A DNA stretch of 64,000 nt, from assembly GCA_026008535.1 (NCBI GenBank), contig BRKX01000004.1:36584501-36648500 (forward strand). The letters are read 5' to 3'. The notes under the pieces were generated by a model that saw only the letters and a list, made by a program, of their open reading frames with translations, was not told the origin of the DNA and did no database searches. Shown in pieces: positions 46,933-58,150 of the stretch (position 1 is its first letter; the number at the start of each line of letters is the position of its first letter). Source of the stretch: Perilla frutescens (taxonomy: Eukaryota; Streptophyta; Magnoliopsida; Lamiales; Lamiaceae). Position numbers and translations under genes: made by a program.

Positions 46933-47108
46933 CCCCGGACCCGCGCGACCGCGCAGCCCCCGTGACCGCGGAACCCCTCTCTCGGCCCATGCTCCCCGCG
47001 AGTGTGCAGCCCCCGTGGGCGCGCGTCCCTCGCCAGCCCCGCGGACGCGCAGTTTTCCGCGACCGCGCACGTCCCCGCGGGCGCGCACCTCCCGCGAGCG
47101 CGCGACAT
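46933..47108 (-). repeat. CpG-rich minisatellite upstream of the S1 TATA box
   Basis: About eight degenerate 17-18 bp units of the type GCGCGCCCGCGGGGACGT (minus strand), ending 11 bp before the TATA box. GC content is far above the flanking DNA. Confidence 0.75.
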
Positions 47109-47492
47109 GCCAAAAATCATCCCCCTTATTTTAAACGACTCCTGAACTTAAACCACTCCATTTTCCTTTAAATTTTCAAGGCACTTTTAATACATACCGA
47201 AAAAGCGTTAGGGTGTTCAAGGTATGGCAAAATATTAATTTAAATATAAACACACTCGATTATCATCACATAACTCGACAAATTTTAACATTAAATATTA
47301 ACGTGTATTATACACTTAGTATAATACCACCGTACTATGACGTATTGGCTCGAATAAGACAACCTGCAATAAAACAACGGCATAACATACAAACATACTC
47401 ACATGATTAATATTCAACAATATTAATTCGAAATCATTTACTAAAATTATAAATTTATAATTTAGCAAAAAGGGTCGGGGTATCACAGATCC

Positions 47493-48318
47493 CCTTGGAG
47501 AAGTTCACTCCAACTGATATTGCAACCTAATATAATGAGTACTTGCAGTCAAGAGATGAACCAAGGATCAACTCCAGCTACAACTGGTTTGCAAACTGGC
47601 CATATCACAAGGGCAATAGAACTCAAAGAGTCAAGAGAAACTGACCAAGACCAAGATCATCAATACCTGAAGATGAAAGAGTATTAGTTGAAGTGTTCTA
47701 CCCTAACTCTCATCACAGGCACAAGTCAACTGATTCAACTCAGTGAAGAAGAGTTGAGAAGAAACCGAAACTGATCAGATGTTCAATATCTGAGAGCTCC
47801 TTATCAGTTGAGAAGCCAAAAGCTTGGCAAATATGGATCCCTAAATACATGCTTAACCATCTAGGATCCAATATCATGTGGGTACCTAAAAATTAACGTC
47901 TGTCTTGCAGGAAACAAGCATCCTATCGAGGAAGAGAACCAAAGAATTTTGTTATCCAGATAACGGGTGCTCCAAACACATGACCGGAGACAAAAGGGAT
48001 CTTGAAGGATACAAGAAAATAAAAGGGCCATTAGTCACATTCGGAGACAACTCCAGAAGTCGAACCATTGGAGAAGGGTTCGTAGTCAAAGAAAAGGTGA
48101 CAGTCAATGGAGTCTCCCATGTAGAAGGACTGAAGTACAAACTGCTCAGCATCAGTCAGCTATGTGACAATGGATACATAGTTGATTTCAGTCGAAGCTC
48201 GTGTGACATACGAGACAAGTCAACTAGAGCAATTCTCCTAACCGGTATAAGAAAAGGCAACATGTATGTTGTTGCCTGGTCAACAGGCTATGGAGAGGCT
48301 TGCTTTCTATCAAAATGA
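47493..48318 (+). pseudogene. Element E gag/pol junction and protease
   Basis: After S1 the frame carries ERVLVEVFYPN-like remnants, PKAWQIWIPKYMLNHLGSN, then the protease CYPDNGCSKHMTGDKRDLEG, PLVTFGDNSRSRTIGEGFV, VEGLKYKLLSISQLCDNGY. The active site of this lineage usually reads D-S-G-C-S; here Asn replaces Ser after the Asp. TGA at 48,316-48,318 follows. Confidence 0.8.
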
Positions 48319-49164
48319 TCAACTGAAGCAAGTTGGTTATGGCATCGACGACTGAATCACCTAAATTTCAAAACTATCAACCACCTAGCCAAGAATAATC
48401 TAGTTGATGGGCTTTCCAAAGAGATTTTCAAGAAAATTGGCATTTGTGGGCCATGCCAAAAAGGAAAGCAAGTAAGGTCATCATTCAAAAATAGCAGTCA
48501 TCCTCCCGGGATAACTACTCCCCTCTAATTGCTACATATGGATCTGTTTGGGATAATTAGACTGTAAACTCCCAAAGGAAAAAGATTCACTCTCGTAGTA
48601 GTCGATGACTTCTCAAGATACACATGGGTAGAGTTTCTCAGAAGCAAGGACGAAACCTACACCAAGCTATCAGCAATGATCAGAAAGCTGCAGACTGAAA
48701 GAGAAAGATCAGTTCAAAGAATTCGTTCAGACAATGGAAATAAATTCATAAACCAGCAGATCATCAGTTTTCTCAGTGAACTGGGAATAACTCACAAGCA
48801 TTCAGCTGCAAGAACTCCACAGCAAAATGGTGTAGCTGAACGGTGAAACCATATTCTTAAGGAAGTAACTCGAGCAATGATAGCTGATGCCAACATAATT
48901 GAAAATTATTGGGCCGAAGCAGTTAACATAGTGTGCTACACTCAAAACAGAAGCGCCATTGTCAGTTCACATGACAAGACACCTTATGAACTATATAAAG
49001 GTCGTAAGCCATCTATCTCATACTTCAAAGTATTTGGCTGTAAGTGTTATATTCACAACAATGGCAAGAGTCGACTGAAGACTTTCAGTGCCAAAGCTAA
49101 TAAGGGAATCTTTTTTGGCTATAATTTCCCTCATGCACAAGCTTTTAGAGTGTTCAATAAATGA
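48319..49164 (+). pseudogene. Element E integrase
   Basis: Zinc finger SWLWHRRLNHLNFKTINHL ... CGPCQKGKQVRSSF (about 48,330-48,490). Core VVVDDFSRYTWVEFLRSKDE (about 48,597), RIRSDNGNKFINQQ (about 48,720) and QQNGVAER (about 48,825) give the D-D-E positions. It ends with FKVFGCKCYIHNNGKSRLKT and FAKANKGIFFGY-like residues. Stops: TAA near 48,527, TAG near 48,560, TGA at 48,844 and 49,162. Reading frame is otherwise constant. Confidence 0.88.
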
Positions 49165-50660
49165 ACACTTGTTGTGGAAATAACATGTCATGTTATTTTT
49201 GATGAGTTTGCCAATGAGTATAGGAACAAAGAAGCAGTTGATGCATCAGTTCAAGTACTACCTAGCAAAACTGATAACTCGCAGGACTATGTAGATCATA
49301 CAGTCCTAAAGCAGTTTGAAGTTGGGCTAGAAGATAAAGGTAACAAGTCCAACACTAGACTAGCTGAAGGCGATCAAGCTGATGAAGAGATAAATCGTGC
49401 TGAGACGATAAACCCCACAACTGAAGTAGGGGGAAGAACTGATGAAGAAGAAGAGCAAACTGAAGGAAAGGCACCAACTGATGTCAATGCTGAAGAACCA
49501 GCTGAGGATAGTTTACCCAAATGGCTCCGAAGCTATCCAACTAACAAAATTATTGGAGATCCAAGAAGCCTAGTTCAAACCAGAAGTTCAACTGAGCATG
49601 CTCTTTTCACATGCTTTATATCTCAAACTGAACCGGCAAACATCAAAGAAGCCCTGGAAGATCCAGACTGGATTATGGCGATCCAAGAAGAACTAAATCA
49701 GTTCATCAGGAATGACGTGTGGTTTCTTGTTGATAGACTGAAAACCCAAAAAGTCATTGGCATAAAGTGGGTTTTTCACAATAAACTGGACGAGCAAGGC
49801 ATTATCACAAGAAACAAGGCAAGACTGGTAGCCAAGGGATACTCTCAAAGTGAAGGGATCGACTTTGATGAGACATTCACACCAGTTGCAAGACTTGAAG
49901 CCATAAGACTGTTTCTGGCGTATGCAGCTCACTGCAAATTCACAGTCTACCAAATAGATGTCAAGAGTGCATTTTTGCAAGGAATGCTCAAGGAGGACGG
50001 GTATGTTGAGCAACCACCTGGATTTGAAATTGGAGATCAAGTCTTCAAACTAAAGAAATCACTTTATGGACTGAAGCAAGCTCCTAGAGCCTGGTACGAA
50101 ACCCTCACGATATTCTTGCTGAAAAATGGGTTTCAAGAAGGAGTCATTGATCGAACACTATTCCACATAGAGTGATCAACTGAGATCTTAATGGTTCAAA
50201 TTTATGTGGATGACATAATCTTTAGATCAAAGAGCAAAGATCTCTGCACTCGTTTCACTCAACTAATGTAAAGTGAATTCGAGATGAGCATGATAGGAGA
50301 AATGACTTTCTTCCTTGGACTCCAAGTAAAGCAGCTCAAAGATGGGATATTCATCAACCAAGCCAAGTACACAAATGAGCTGGTTAAGAAGTTTGGAACT
50401 GATAAGGGAAAAACTATCAATATTCCCATGAATACATCAGTTCAACTGACTCTCGATGAAGAAGGAGCATCAGTTAGCCAAACTCACTACAGTGGCATTA
50501 TAGGTTCACTTCTCTATCTAATTGCCAGCCGACCAGATATCTCATATTCAATCAGTTTATGTGCACAATTCCAAGCCAATCCAAAGAAGAGTCATCTTGA
50601 AGCAGCCAAGAGGATCATCAAGTACCTCAGAGGAACCATAAATCTTCGATTATGATATCC
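49165..50660 (+). pseudogene. Element E reverse transcriptase
   Basis: An acidic Thr/Glu-rich linker (EEEEQTEGKAPTDVNAEEPA) precedes RT: DPDWIMAIQEELNQFIRNDV, KARLVAKGYSQSEGIDFDET, VYQIDVKSAFLQGML, LYGLKQAPRAWYETL. The catalytic motif IYVDDIIF is at about 50,200. SEFEMSMIGEMTFFLGLQVK and GSLLYLIASRPDISYSI follow. The stops are at about 50,174 and 50,269. Confidence 0.9.
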
Positions 50661-51266
50661 CAGAGATGACAACTTGAGTCTAACTTGATATTCAGATTCA
50701 AACTTCGGTGGATGCAAGATCGACAAGAAAAGCACCAGTGGAACATGTCAGTTTCTTGGTCATAAACTGATATCCTGATTCAGCAAGAAGCAGCACTCAG
50801 TTACCATATCAACAACTGAAGTGGAATATGTAGCTGCTGGAAGCTGCTATGCACAAATACTCTGGATGAAGCAGCAATTGAAGGATTACAAGGTTGAAAC
50901 TGATGAAGTACCTATCTTCTGTGATAACAATAGTGCTATTGCGATCTCTCAGAATCTAGTTCTGTATTCGAGAATAAAGCACATTGATATCAAGCACCAC
51001 TTCATTAGAGATCACATAAAAAAGGACATATGCATCCAATATGTCATACAGAGAGACAGATAACTGACATCTTCACAAAACCATTGCCAGAAGCAAGATT
51101 CGTGGAGCTATGTATCCAACTGGGGTTATTGGAACTAGCTTCAGAAGATAAAGATCCAAAACTGATCAAGCTATCAGTTCAAGAAGAGAGTAAGCTGAAA
51201 AACTTGCAAACTGATGAGAGGAAAAGAAGTTGAGAAGTCAAGGGAATTGGAACTGATCAAAAGTTC
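50661..51266 (+). pseudogene. Element E RNase H
   Basis: YSDSNFGGCKIDKKSTSGTC, TTEVEYVAAGSCYAQILWMK, IFCDNNSAIAISQNLV, RIKHIDIKHHFIRDHI and, after a frame change at about 51,050, ITDIFTKPLPEARF identify the Copia RNase H and its tail. Several stops are present. The region ends at solo LTR S2 (TSD AGTTC). Confidence 0.88.
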
Positions 51267-53687
51267 TGTAACACCCCAAACTACTCCGTTTTGCCACGTC
51301 ACTTAACGTACAACTTACTTACTTACTTTTGTGTGCTTATTTTAAATTGAGCGAAAGCTAAGGTCAAATAGCATGATAAGGTAAGACATCATGATTTTCA
51401 TTATAAATTTTTTGCAATTACAACATGCAACCTATCGAATCTATACTATCACTCAATATAGTATTTAATGGAAGCATTGCATAAGCCCATCCACATCAAT
51501 CATACAATTATCTAACCTATCGGGCTCATAGGTTTGACACAACCCACCCGTCTAGCACCCTAGATTAACATACATAATATAGGGTTCAACAACATACTTC
51601 ACACATAGAAGGCTCCAAGGTCGAATGACCCGCCTTTAAAATGTTTTCCATAATATCAAGTTAAATACACCATAACTACAAAATAGGGCTAGTCCTATCC
51701 CCAATAATCATTGATCATAAAGACAAAAGGAGAGTGATCAATGAAATAGTGATAATAAGAGTATTTCAAAAGAAGAGCATGCAAAAGTAAACACAAACTT
51801 GTGGGGGTTCTCTTGTGTTCACAACGCTCCTACTCGGGCCTCGACCCTTCAACCTGAAATTCATTGAATGAATGGGGTGAGTATTTAAAAATATACTCAG
51901 TGGGGAACACTGTAAACAATTATAGCTAATTGCACAAGTGAAAATATAACATATGGATACTTCTTTACTTTTGTGGAGACTAGCATCAACCCCGTAGGGC
52001 CCAAACATCATGATGCCCCTGTTAATGAACGTCTTTATCCCTGTAGAGATGCCCGCAGGCTTATTATCCCCTAAGGAGGACATTAATAAGTCTATATCGA
52101 TCCCGAAGGACCTCTTTATCGACCTCGAAGGATCTCTTTGTCGACCTCAAAGGATCTCTTTTATTTCATCGGTCCGAAGACCCTTCATACTTATACAATC
52201 AAAGCACAATAATAACTATAACTTTACACGTGTTCACAGTTTAGAGTTACCCCACCTTATGAGATGCTTTCAAAATCCTTTCAACCTTGAAATACTCCTT
52301 TGTCGTGCCCAAGTTATCCACCTCGAGCCCCAATACGTCGCCTAGCACCTTTAATCCCCTTTTCATTTTAGACATCGAGTTATATAATTATTTCATAATT
52401 TCGACCAAACCTATGCTTTAAGGTTTACACACATATCCACATACACAACCATGGATATACAAGCTCATACTATGATTTTGGACTCAAAATACACATTAAA
52501 ACACTTTGAAACATTTAATCGAGCACATTACGTACACTCATTTAAACCACATGATCATGATTTTATTTAAATTCTTTAAACTCAATATTTCATATACATG
52601 AACCTCTATCCTAAGGCTCTAACATAGATGAAAATCAACTTCATACAACTATCACAACACCTCCAACCAACATCAACAAAATAAAGGGCAATTAGGGCAA
52701 AAATTCCAACTCTAGCAACAATGAACGATAGGAACTCGATATAACTTCACATATAGCTTCAAGGAGGTAAATAAATCATATGTTCAAGATATCAAGGCAA
52801 GGGGATCAATGAAATTGAAAGCCCTAAATTTTGAATACAAGCCCTAAATTCATATCCACAAGAAATGGTGTTTAATCACCAAGAGATAGATGATATGAAG
52901 TTACTTTGGTTGATGTATGATGATAATGAGAGAATCCACTCCAAAACTTGAATAATTTCTTGAGAGTATTGGGAGTAAAAATCGACCAAGTGAAGAAAAA
53001 ATGAAGAGGAAATGAATGAAGTGTAGTATTTAAAGGATGAAATTTCTGAAATGGGGCACGACCTGGGGGGGTCGCGCTCGAGACAAAGAAAAATAGCTCT
53101 CTAAAGTGGTGCCATGCGACCCAACTAGTCACGCCTCGAGGTCGTGTTGCAGACCTCTTGGCACACGGCCTAGAGGAGATCGCGCCGCAGGCCCCTTGGC
53201 ACACGGCCTGACTGAGGTCGCGCCTCATGGTCGCACCTCAATCCATTCGAAAGATCAAGATTTCAGATGATTGGCCACTTTAGACTTATATATTTTTGAA
53301 AGAGCTTCGATTTGAGTACTCATGGGCCTCGTGGTTCCAACCGAGTCAAAAGTTATGACCTCCGGACAAAACTCTGCTGAAACTTAGCGAGACCCCGGAT
53401 CAACTCAGCGATAGGGTGCTCAAGGTATGGAAAACTAAAATTAAATACAATCACATTCATTCACTATCATATAACTCGACATTTTTGTATTGAAAGTTTA
53501 ACCAATATTATACACTCAGTATAATATAACCGTGCTATGATGTATCAGCTCGAGTGGGACAATCTGTACTGAAACAACGGCATAAAATACGAACATACCA
53601 TCATAATTAATATTCAAACAATATTAATTCAACATCATTTTCCAAAATTATAATTTATAATTTAGCAAAAAGGGTCGGGGTATCACA
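51267..53687 (-). mobile_element. Solo LTR S2 (2,421 bp) after element E RNase H
   Basis: TGTAACACCCCAAACTACTC ... GTCGGGGTATCACA with its own target duplication AGTTC (51,262-51,266 and 53,688-53,692). It is the same family as S1 but clearly diverged, with length differences and a different GC-rich block at about 53,056-53,235. The TATA-like TTTAAATA (53,027-53,034, minus strand) is at the corresponding place. Different target sites show that S1 and S2 are two separate insertions, not one LTR pair. Confidence 0.9.
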
Positions 53688-53692
53688 AGTTC

Positions 53693-54250
53693 AATCAGTT
53701 CAAACTGGAGAAGTAGCTCATCATCAGCTAAAACAAGCAGTTGAACTAAAGGAAGAGCTGAAAGCCATCTTAGCTGAAGAAAGAGCTGAACTGAAAAGTC
53801 ATCTCAATTGAAACTGATCAAGTCAACTAGAGATCATCAGCTGATCAAGTCAGCATATGACATCAGCAGCTTAAGGCCACATGGGAAGGCTCAGGAGAGA
53901 GATTTGAACAGATAAGTTCAAATTTAATTTTCTTAATGGAACGGTAAAATGACGTGTCAATCCATTGCTACTATTTGACCCACTTCCTCTCTCTTCATTT
54001 ACTCCCAATGGATAGATTCTAGAAGCCAAAGTGATTCTTCAGCCACCTTCATCATGTTAAATCCAAACCATCAGATTCGTTGAATTTGAAATAATTCTAA
54101 CCGTTGGATGAGTCTCACCCTCTCATAAATAGGCCAGCTGAAAATCCTAAATCAAGTTTTACCCTAGCTACCAATTTACTCTCCAGATTTCATTTTACCC
54201 ATCTTGCCAAAACTTTGTCAAATCTCTCAAGAAAATTCAATCAATCATGG
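53693..54250 (+). other. Element E: end of pol tail and leader of 3' module 1
   Basis: Remnants of an AACTGA/CAGCTGAA-rich tail continue the pol reading after S2. From about 53,940 the DNA changes to an AT-rich leader with ATTCTAACCGTTGGATGAG, TCATAAATAGG (54,123-54,133) as a possible TATA box and pyrimidine-rich sequence before an ATG at 54,247. Promoter function is an inference. Confidence 0.4.
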
Positions 54251-55860
54251 CTCAAGTTGCTAGTCACCGTAAGATTTACAAATCTCACAATTGAAGATCT
54301 AACTCCATGTGCCAATCCAAGAGATCTAATCCCTGAAAGAGGGATACCACATAAAGGAGCTAGAGCTGATTACTTCAGGTTCACATGTCCACTGATGCCA
54401 CAAAAGGAGAAGACATCAAAAGATGGGCAGAAGACACAACGCATCAATATGCAGCTCAACATTATGCTTCTGAACTCTTTGGATATGAAAACTTATTCAA
54501 TACCTTAATCAGGTATTTTAACTGGTTTCTTTGGTGACATATCTATCAAATAGATCAATTTCTTTTCCTGCTAGCATTCTGTGGAATGAGTTTCTGGAAG
54601 AGGGAAGAAGAATGGAGCATGTGGTGGACAAGTAGCAAAAATGCAAGAGCCACAAAAAGCAAGGATCTGAAAAGGCAACTGCACCTTCAAAAGATGTGCT
54701 CAGAACCATCCAGATGATCAATGGAGAATATATTCAGCGAAATCTGTGATTAAAAAGGAATAAAACCTCCAACATTTTCAATAGAAAATGAAAGCAAGAG
54801 ATGGATAAAACTGTAAAAATGGCTCAATGATGAGATAAAGAAAGATCAGTCAAAACCACTGACTGATACTCCATTAACAAGGAAGGAGGAAACGATAGTA
54901 GATGATCTCATAGATGAAGTTCTAACAGAAATACACTACACAGAAGAGGTTGAAATCAATCTCTTAACATACTCCCTTGACAATCGGCCAACAACTGAAG
55001 AAAGAACTCACAAGTATACAACTGACTTGGAGTTTGAAGAGTTGCTCAAATCACCAGTTCAACCAGCAGAAGGTCAAACTGAAGGGCCAGCTGAAGGGCC
55101 AACCAATCAAACTGATCAACCTGAGGGACATTATAAGTCCCTAAAGTCACAAGCTGATGAGCCAACTGAAGAGGCTCGAGTCACTGAGGAAACTGAGGAT
55201 GAGGCAGATTTCCAACTGCCGCTTGCACCTCTTGTCAAGCCAATCTCCTAGTTTAATCTATCATTTGCAATCTAAAATGCTCAAGTTGATGAAGAACCTG
55301 TCACAGAAAAAGACCTAAATGATCAGTCGAATGAGCAACAAAGTTACACTTGATCACTAGCTGTAATAGCATATGTGGATCCAACTCAACTATGGCAAAA
55401 GATCGTAGCACCAGAAATGCCACTAGAGAAGAGCTTTGGAGAAATTAAAAGCTTGGGAAATCCAGAGCAATCCAGGACAGTTTCCTGCGACGAGCTTGAA
55501 GGAACTGAAGAAGGAGAAAAAGCTACATCACGAGGTGATGAGCTACTGTTCAATGAAGATATCTTAACTCTCTATGCAGATACAACAGCTACAGTTCAGT
55601 TCCAGGAGGAGCCAGAAAGCTCCACTGCTCAGTTTACAGTTAAACATGAGAAAATGCTTCGCAGCATGCAGCAACAGCCCAAGCTACACAATGAGCTCAT
55701 CAAGTAGCTGCAATCACAAGCAGGAGCTCAACCAACTGATACCGAACCACCATCAAGTAGTGACAAAACTGGTGAGCCAGATGCTAAAAGAAGGAAGACT
55801 GAGTACAAGAAGGATTAGAGACTGATCAAGCTCAGCTAATTAGGATCTCTAAGTTTTCTT
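54251..55860 (+). pseudogene. Element E 3' ORF module 1 (related to module 2)
   Basis: In shifting frames it reads VRFTNLTIEDLTPCANPRD, LIPERGIPHKGARADYFRF, TCPL, then EDTTHQYAAQHYASELFGY, ENLFNTLIRYFNWF, LAFCGMSFWKREEEWSMWW. The same residues recur in module 2 (C-x-D-P-x-E-L-L-P, IPHPDYGADYFKRTC, LFNRLHRYF, MSF-x-QREEVWS), so the two are paralogous. An acidic Pro/Thr/Glu-rich part (PVQPAEGQTEGPAEGPTNQT) and a basic end (DAKRRKTEYKKD) follow. AATAAAATCTTTATT at about 55,890 may be a poly-A signal. The N-terminal half of module 2 has no match here. Function unknown; perhaps an env-like or transposon-associated ORF. Confidence 0.65.
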
Positions 55861-58150
55861 CTTGTAACTTAAGTCAACTTAACTTTTGACCAATAAAATC
55901 TTTATTTTATTGATAAAATGCCATGTTAGCAAATTTCTTTTGAAATTTCTTACCGTTGAAACTCTGACAACGACATTAAAGGCCAAAAGAAAAGGCAAAG
56001 GACATAGTTTTTTCAAAGATATATGAGCATCATTTATTGCTCATAAATCACCTCAGATCTAGTCCTTTTGCAAGAAGAGACATACTTATTCTCAAATCAT
56101 TTCAAGGGTCTCTTCATTTCCCAATTCTCTTAACAAGAAATTCTAGCCAATTTTTTCAATGGCAGAATCTCTCAGCTCCTCAAACTCCTTCAAAAGTCAA
56201 ATGTCGAGAGATAAATTTCTTGAAAGGAAGAAGTTACAGGAAATCCTTTATGAATCAAATAGTCCAAACCTGCTTGGTAATCTTCACAAGACAGGAATTC
56301 TCTATTACCTAGAAACACCACCAAGGTTATTCAGATAATACCCGGTGTGTGAATTTCTTCTTCAAGCACGAGTAAGTGCAAATGACAAGGAAATACTCTC
56401 AGTTATTCAGGATCAATCAATCAAGATAACTGAAGACACAGTTGCTTAAGTTTTTCAACTTCCAAGATAAGGAACAACATTTCAAGAATTGAGTGAAGCA
56501 GCTGAACCATACTGGAGAAAGTGGAAAGTTTCCACCTACAGCAAAGCATTCAGTTTTACCATAGCTAAAACTGATTTGAAGCCCGAATATGGAGTTCTGC
56601 TCGACATCATAAATAAGATGATGGTTAGAGCTATTGGAAGCCTAGGCTAACTTATCCAAGAAAGGTACAAAGTGATGATTCACCTAGCTGAAGGATGAGA
56701 CACAAACTGGGCAGAGTTTGTATTCTCTCAAATCAAGCATCAAGTTCTCAAGGCCTCCAACTTAAAGAGAACATGGAAGTTTGAGTCCATGGTAGGACTT
56801 GTTCTCAGGATAAGCAAGATGATAGAGGACATCCTGAAGTTGCCAAATGATAATGCTTTACCAGTTCTTGTCTCTGATTGGATTCCCAAGAAAGGGAGCA
56901 TTCATCTTCAGTTACTCAAGAAGAAAAAGAGGACCAAGGCCAACACAAATGCCACAACCTCAAGTAACTCAACTACTAATGCCGTTCCATCACCAGTCTC
57001 AAAGAATGGATCGTCAGCTGAGTTCAAAGTCTGTTCTGATCCAGATGAGCTCCTTCCATTCATCGAAATTCCACATCCAGACTATGGAGCTGATTACTTC
57101 AAGAGAACTTGCTCTCCTCTCCAACTGACGGAAGAAAGTATTCGCACCTTTTATAGTGGTGAATATGCAGCCAAGAGTGCACAGAAAGAGGTAACCAATT
57201 TACTTCTCACTCAGTTTGCATTCGTGGCTGTGCAAGATTAAGAGCTTTTCAATCGACTGCACCGGTATTTCTACTAGTACGACTGGAGACATTCAATGTC
57301 TATCCAGTCTCATTTCTTGATAACTGCCTTTCACAGCATGAGTTTCTAGCAAAGAGAAGAAGTTTGGAGTTTAAAATGGATATGGTCTTCAAATCCATTT
57401 CCTCCAACAATCGTGCAAGTTCAGCAGATTATGAGTCATTAACTGACCAACAAAATCCCTCCAACTGCCCTACTTACCGAACTGAGAAGTGACATTATGG
57501 TTCAAGAAGACACAAGGGTCAATCAGCCAGCAAACTGCACAACTAGCCCTGCCTGCTGAAAACTAAACTTTGACAATCTGTCAAATCAGTCAGCTGAGCC
57601 ACCTCGACCAACTGAACCTGTAACTAAGAAGAGACAAAGGGATTTACACCTCACTTCAGTTGCAGCAAGTCAAAATTATGATGATGAAGACACTGCCACA
57701 TCACCAAATCTCTTGTCAAAGAGATATGTCACTCCTCTAATAGCTTCAAGCTCGAAGACAGCTCAACTGAATTCTCAAGAACTTTAGTTCAGGTCTTCAT
57801 ACACGAGGAATCCTTATAGAAGGTGAAGGATCCCGTCAGCTGAAGCTAAGCAACAAAGTCAATCTGTAAAAAAGACAAGGCCAGATAAGCCAACAAGAGA
57901 AACTGGATCTACATCAAGAAGAACAAAACCAAACTGCTTGGAGGAAAGCAGTGAAGAGAATCCAGTTTACTCCATCAAGAAGAGAAAACTAACTGAGATT
58001 TAATCCAGCAGTTTAGAACCTGATATCATCAGTTCAGTGATGAATCAATTACGGGGGCCAAGCAGAAGACACGGCAGAACTGATTGATCAGTTACCACGT
58101 CATCAGTTACCAAGGGCATCAGTTGGACTGTATCCCAACTGACACAGGAT
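55861..58150 (+). pseudogene. Element E 3' ORF module 2 with AT-rich leader
   Basis: The leader 55,861-56,157 has TTTCTTACCGTTGAAAC and TCATAAATC (56,041). The ORF starts MAESLSSSNSFKSQMSRDKF (56,158) and reads GILYYLETPPRLFR, YPVCEFLLQARVSANDKEI, LSVIQDQSIKITEDTVA, VFQLP, YGVLLDIINKMMVRAIGS, ERYKVMIHLAEG, then RTWKFESMVGLVLRISKMI and the DPDELLPFIEIPHPDYGADY block shared with module 1. Internal stops and a few frame changes break it after about 56,330. A basic Ser/Lys-rich tail extends to about 58,000. The first half matches module 3, the second half module 1. Confidence 0.7.

Larger units (their letters stand above)
45234..47487 (-). mobile_element. Solo LTR S1 (2,254 bp) inside element E gag
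   Basis: TGTAACGCCCCAAACTACTC ... GTCGGGGTATCACA, flanked by target duplication GATCC (45,229-45,233 and 47,488-47,492). There is no internal region, primer site or second LTR, so it is a solo LTR left by recombination. A relative (S2) lies at 51,267-53,687. A TATA box (TATAAATA, 46,915-46,922, minus strand) with downstream TC-rich leader indicates minus-strand transcription. The start TGTGATACCCCGACCC on that strand resembles large plant Ty3/gypsy LTRs. Confidence 0.9.

Noticed and set aside
46784..47120. Arg/Gly/Ala-rich open frames across the S1 GC block
   Set aside because: Produced by the CpG-rich repeat itself; several frames are open together and none resembles a protein family.
45234..53687. 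S1 and S2 as the two LTRs of one full element
   Set aside because: Each has its own 5-bp target duplication, the lengths differ, and the DNA between them continues element E's gag-pol rather than starting at a primer site.
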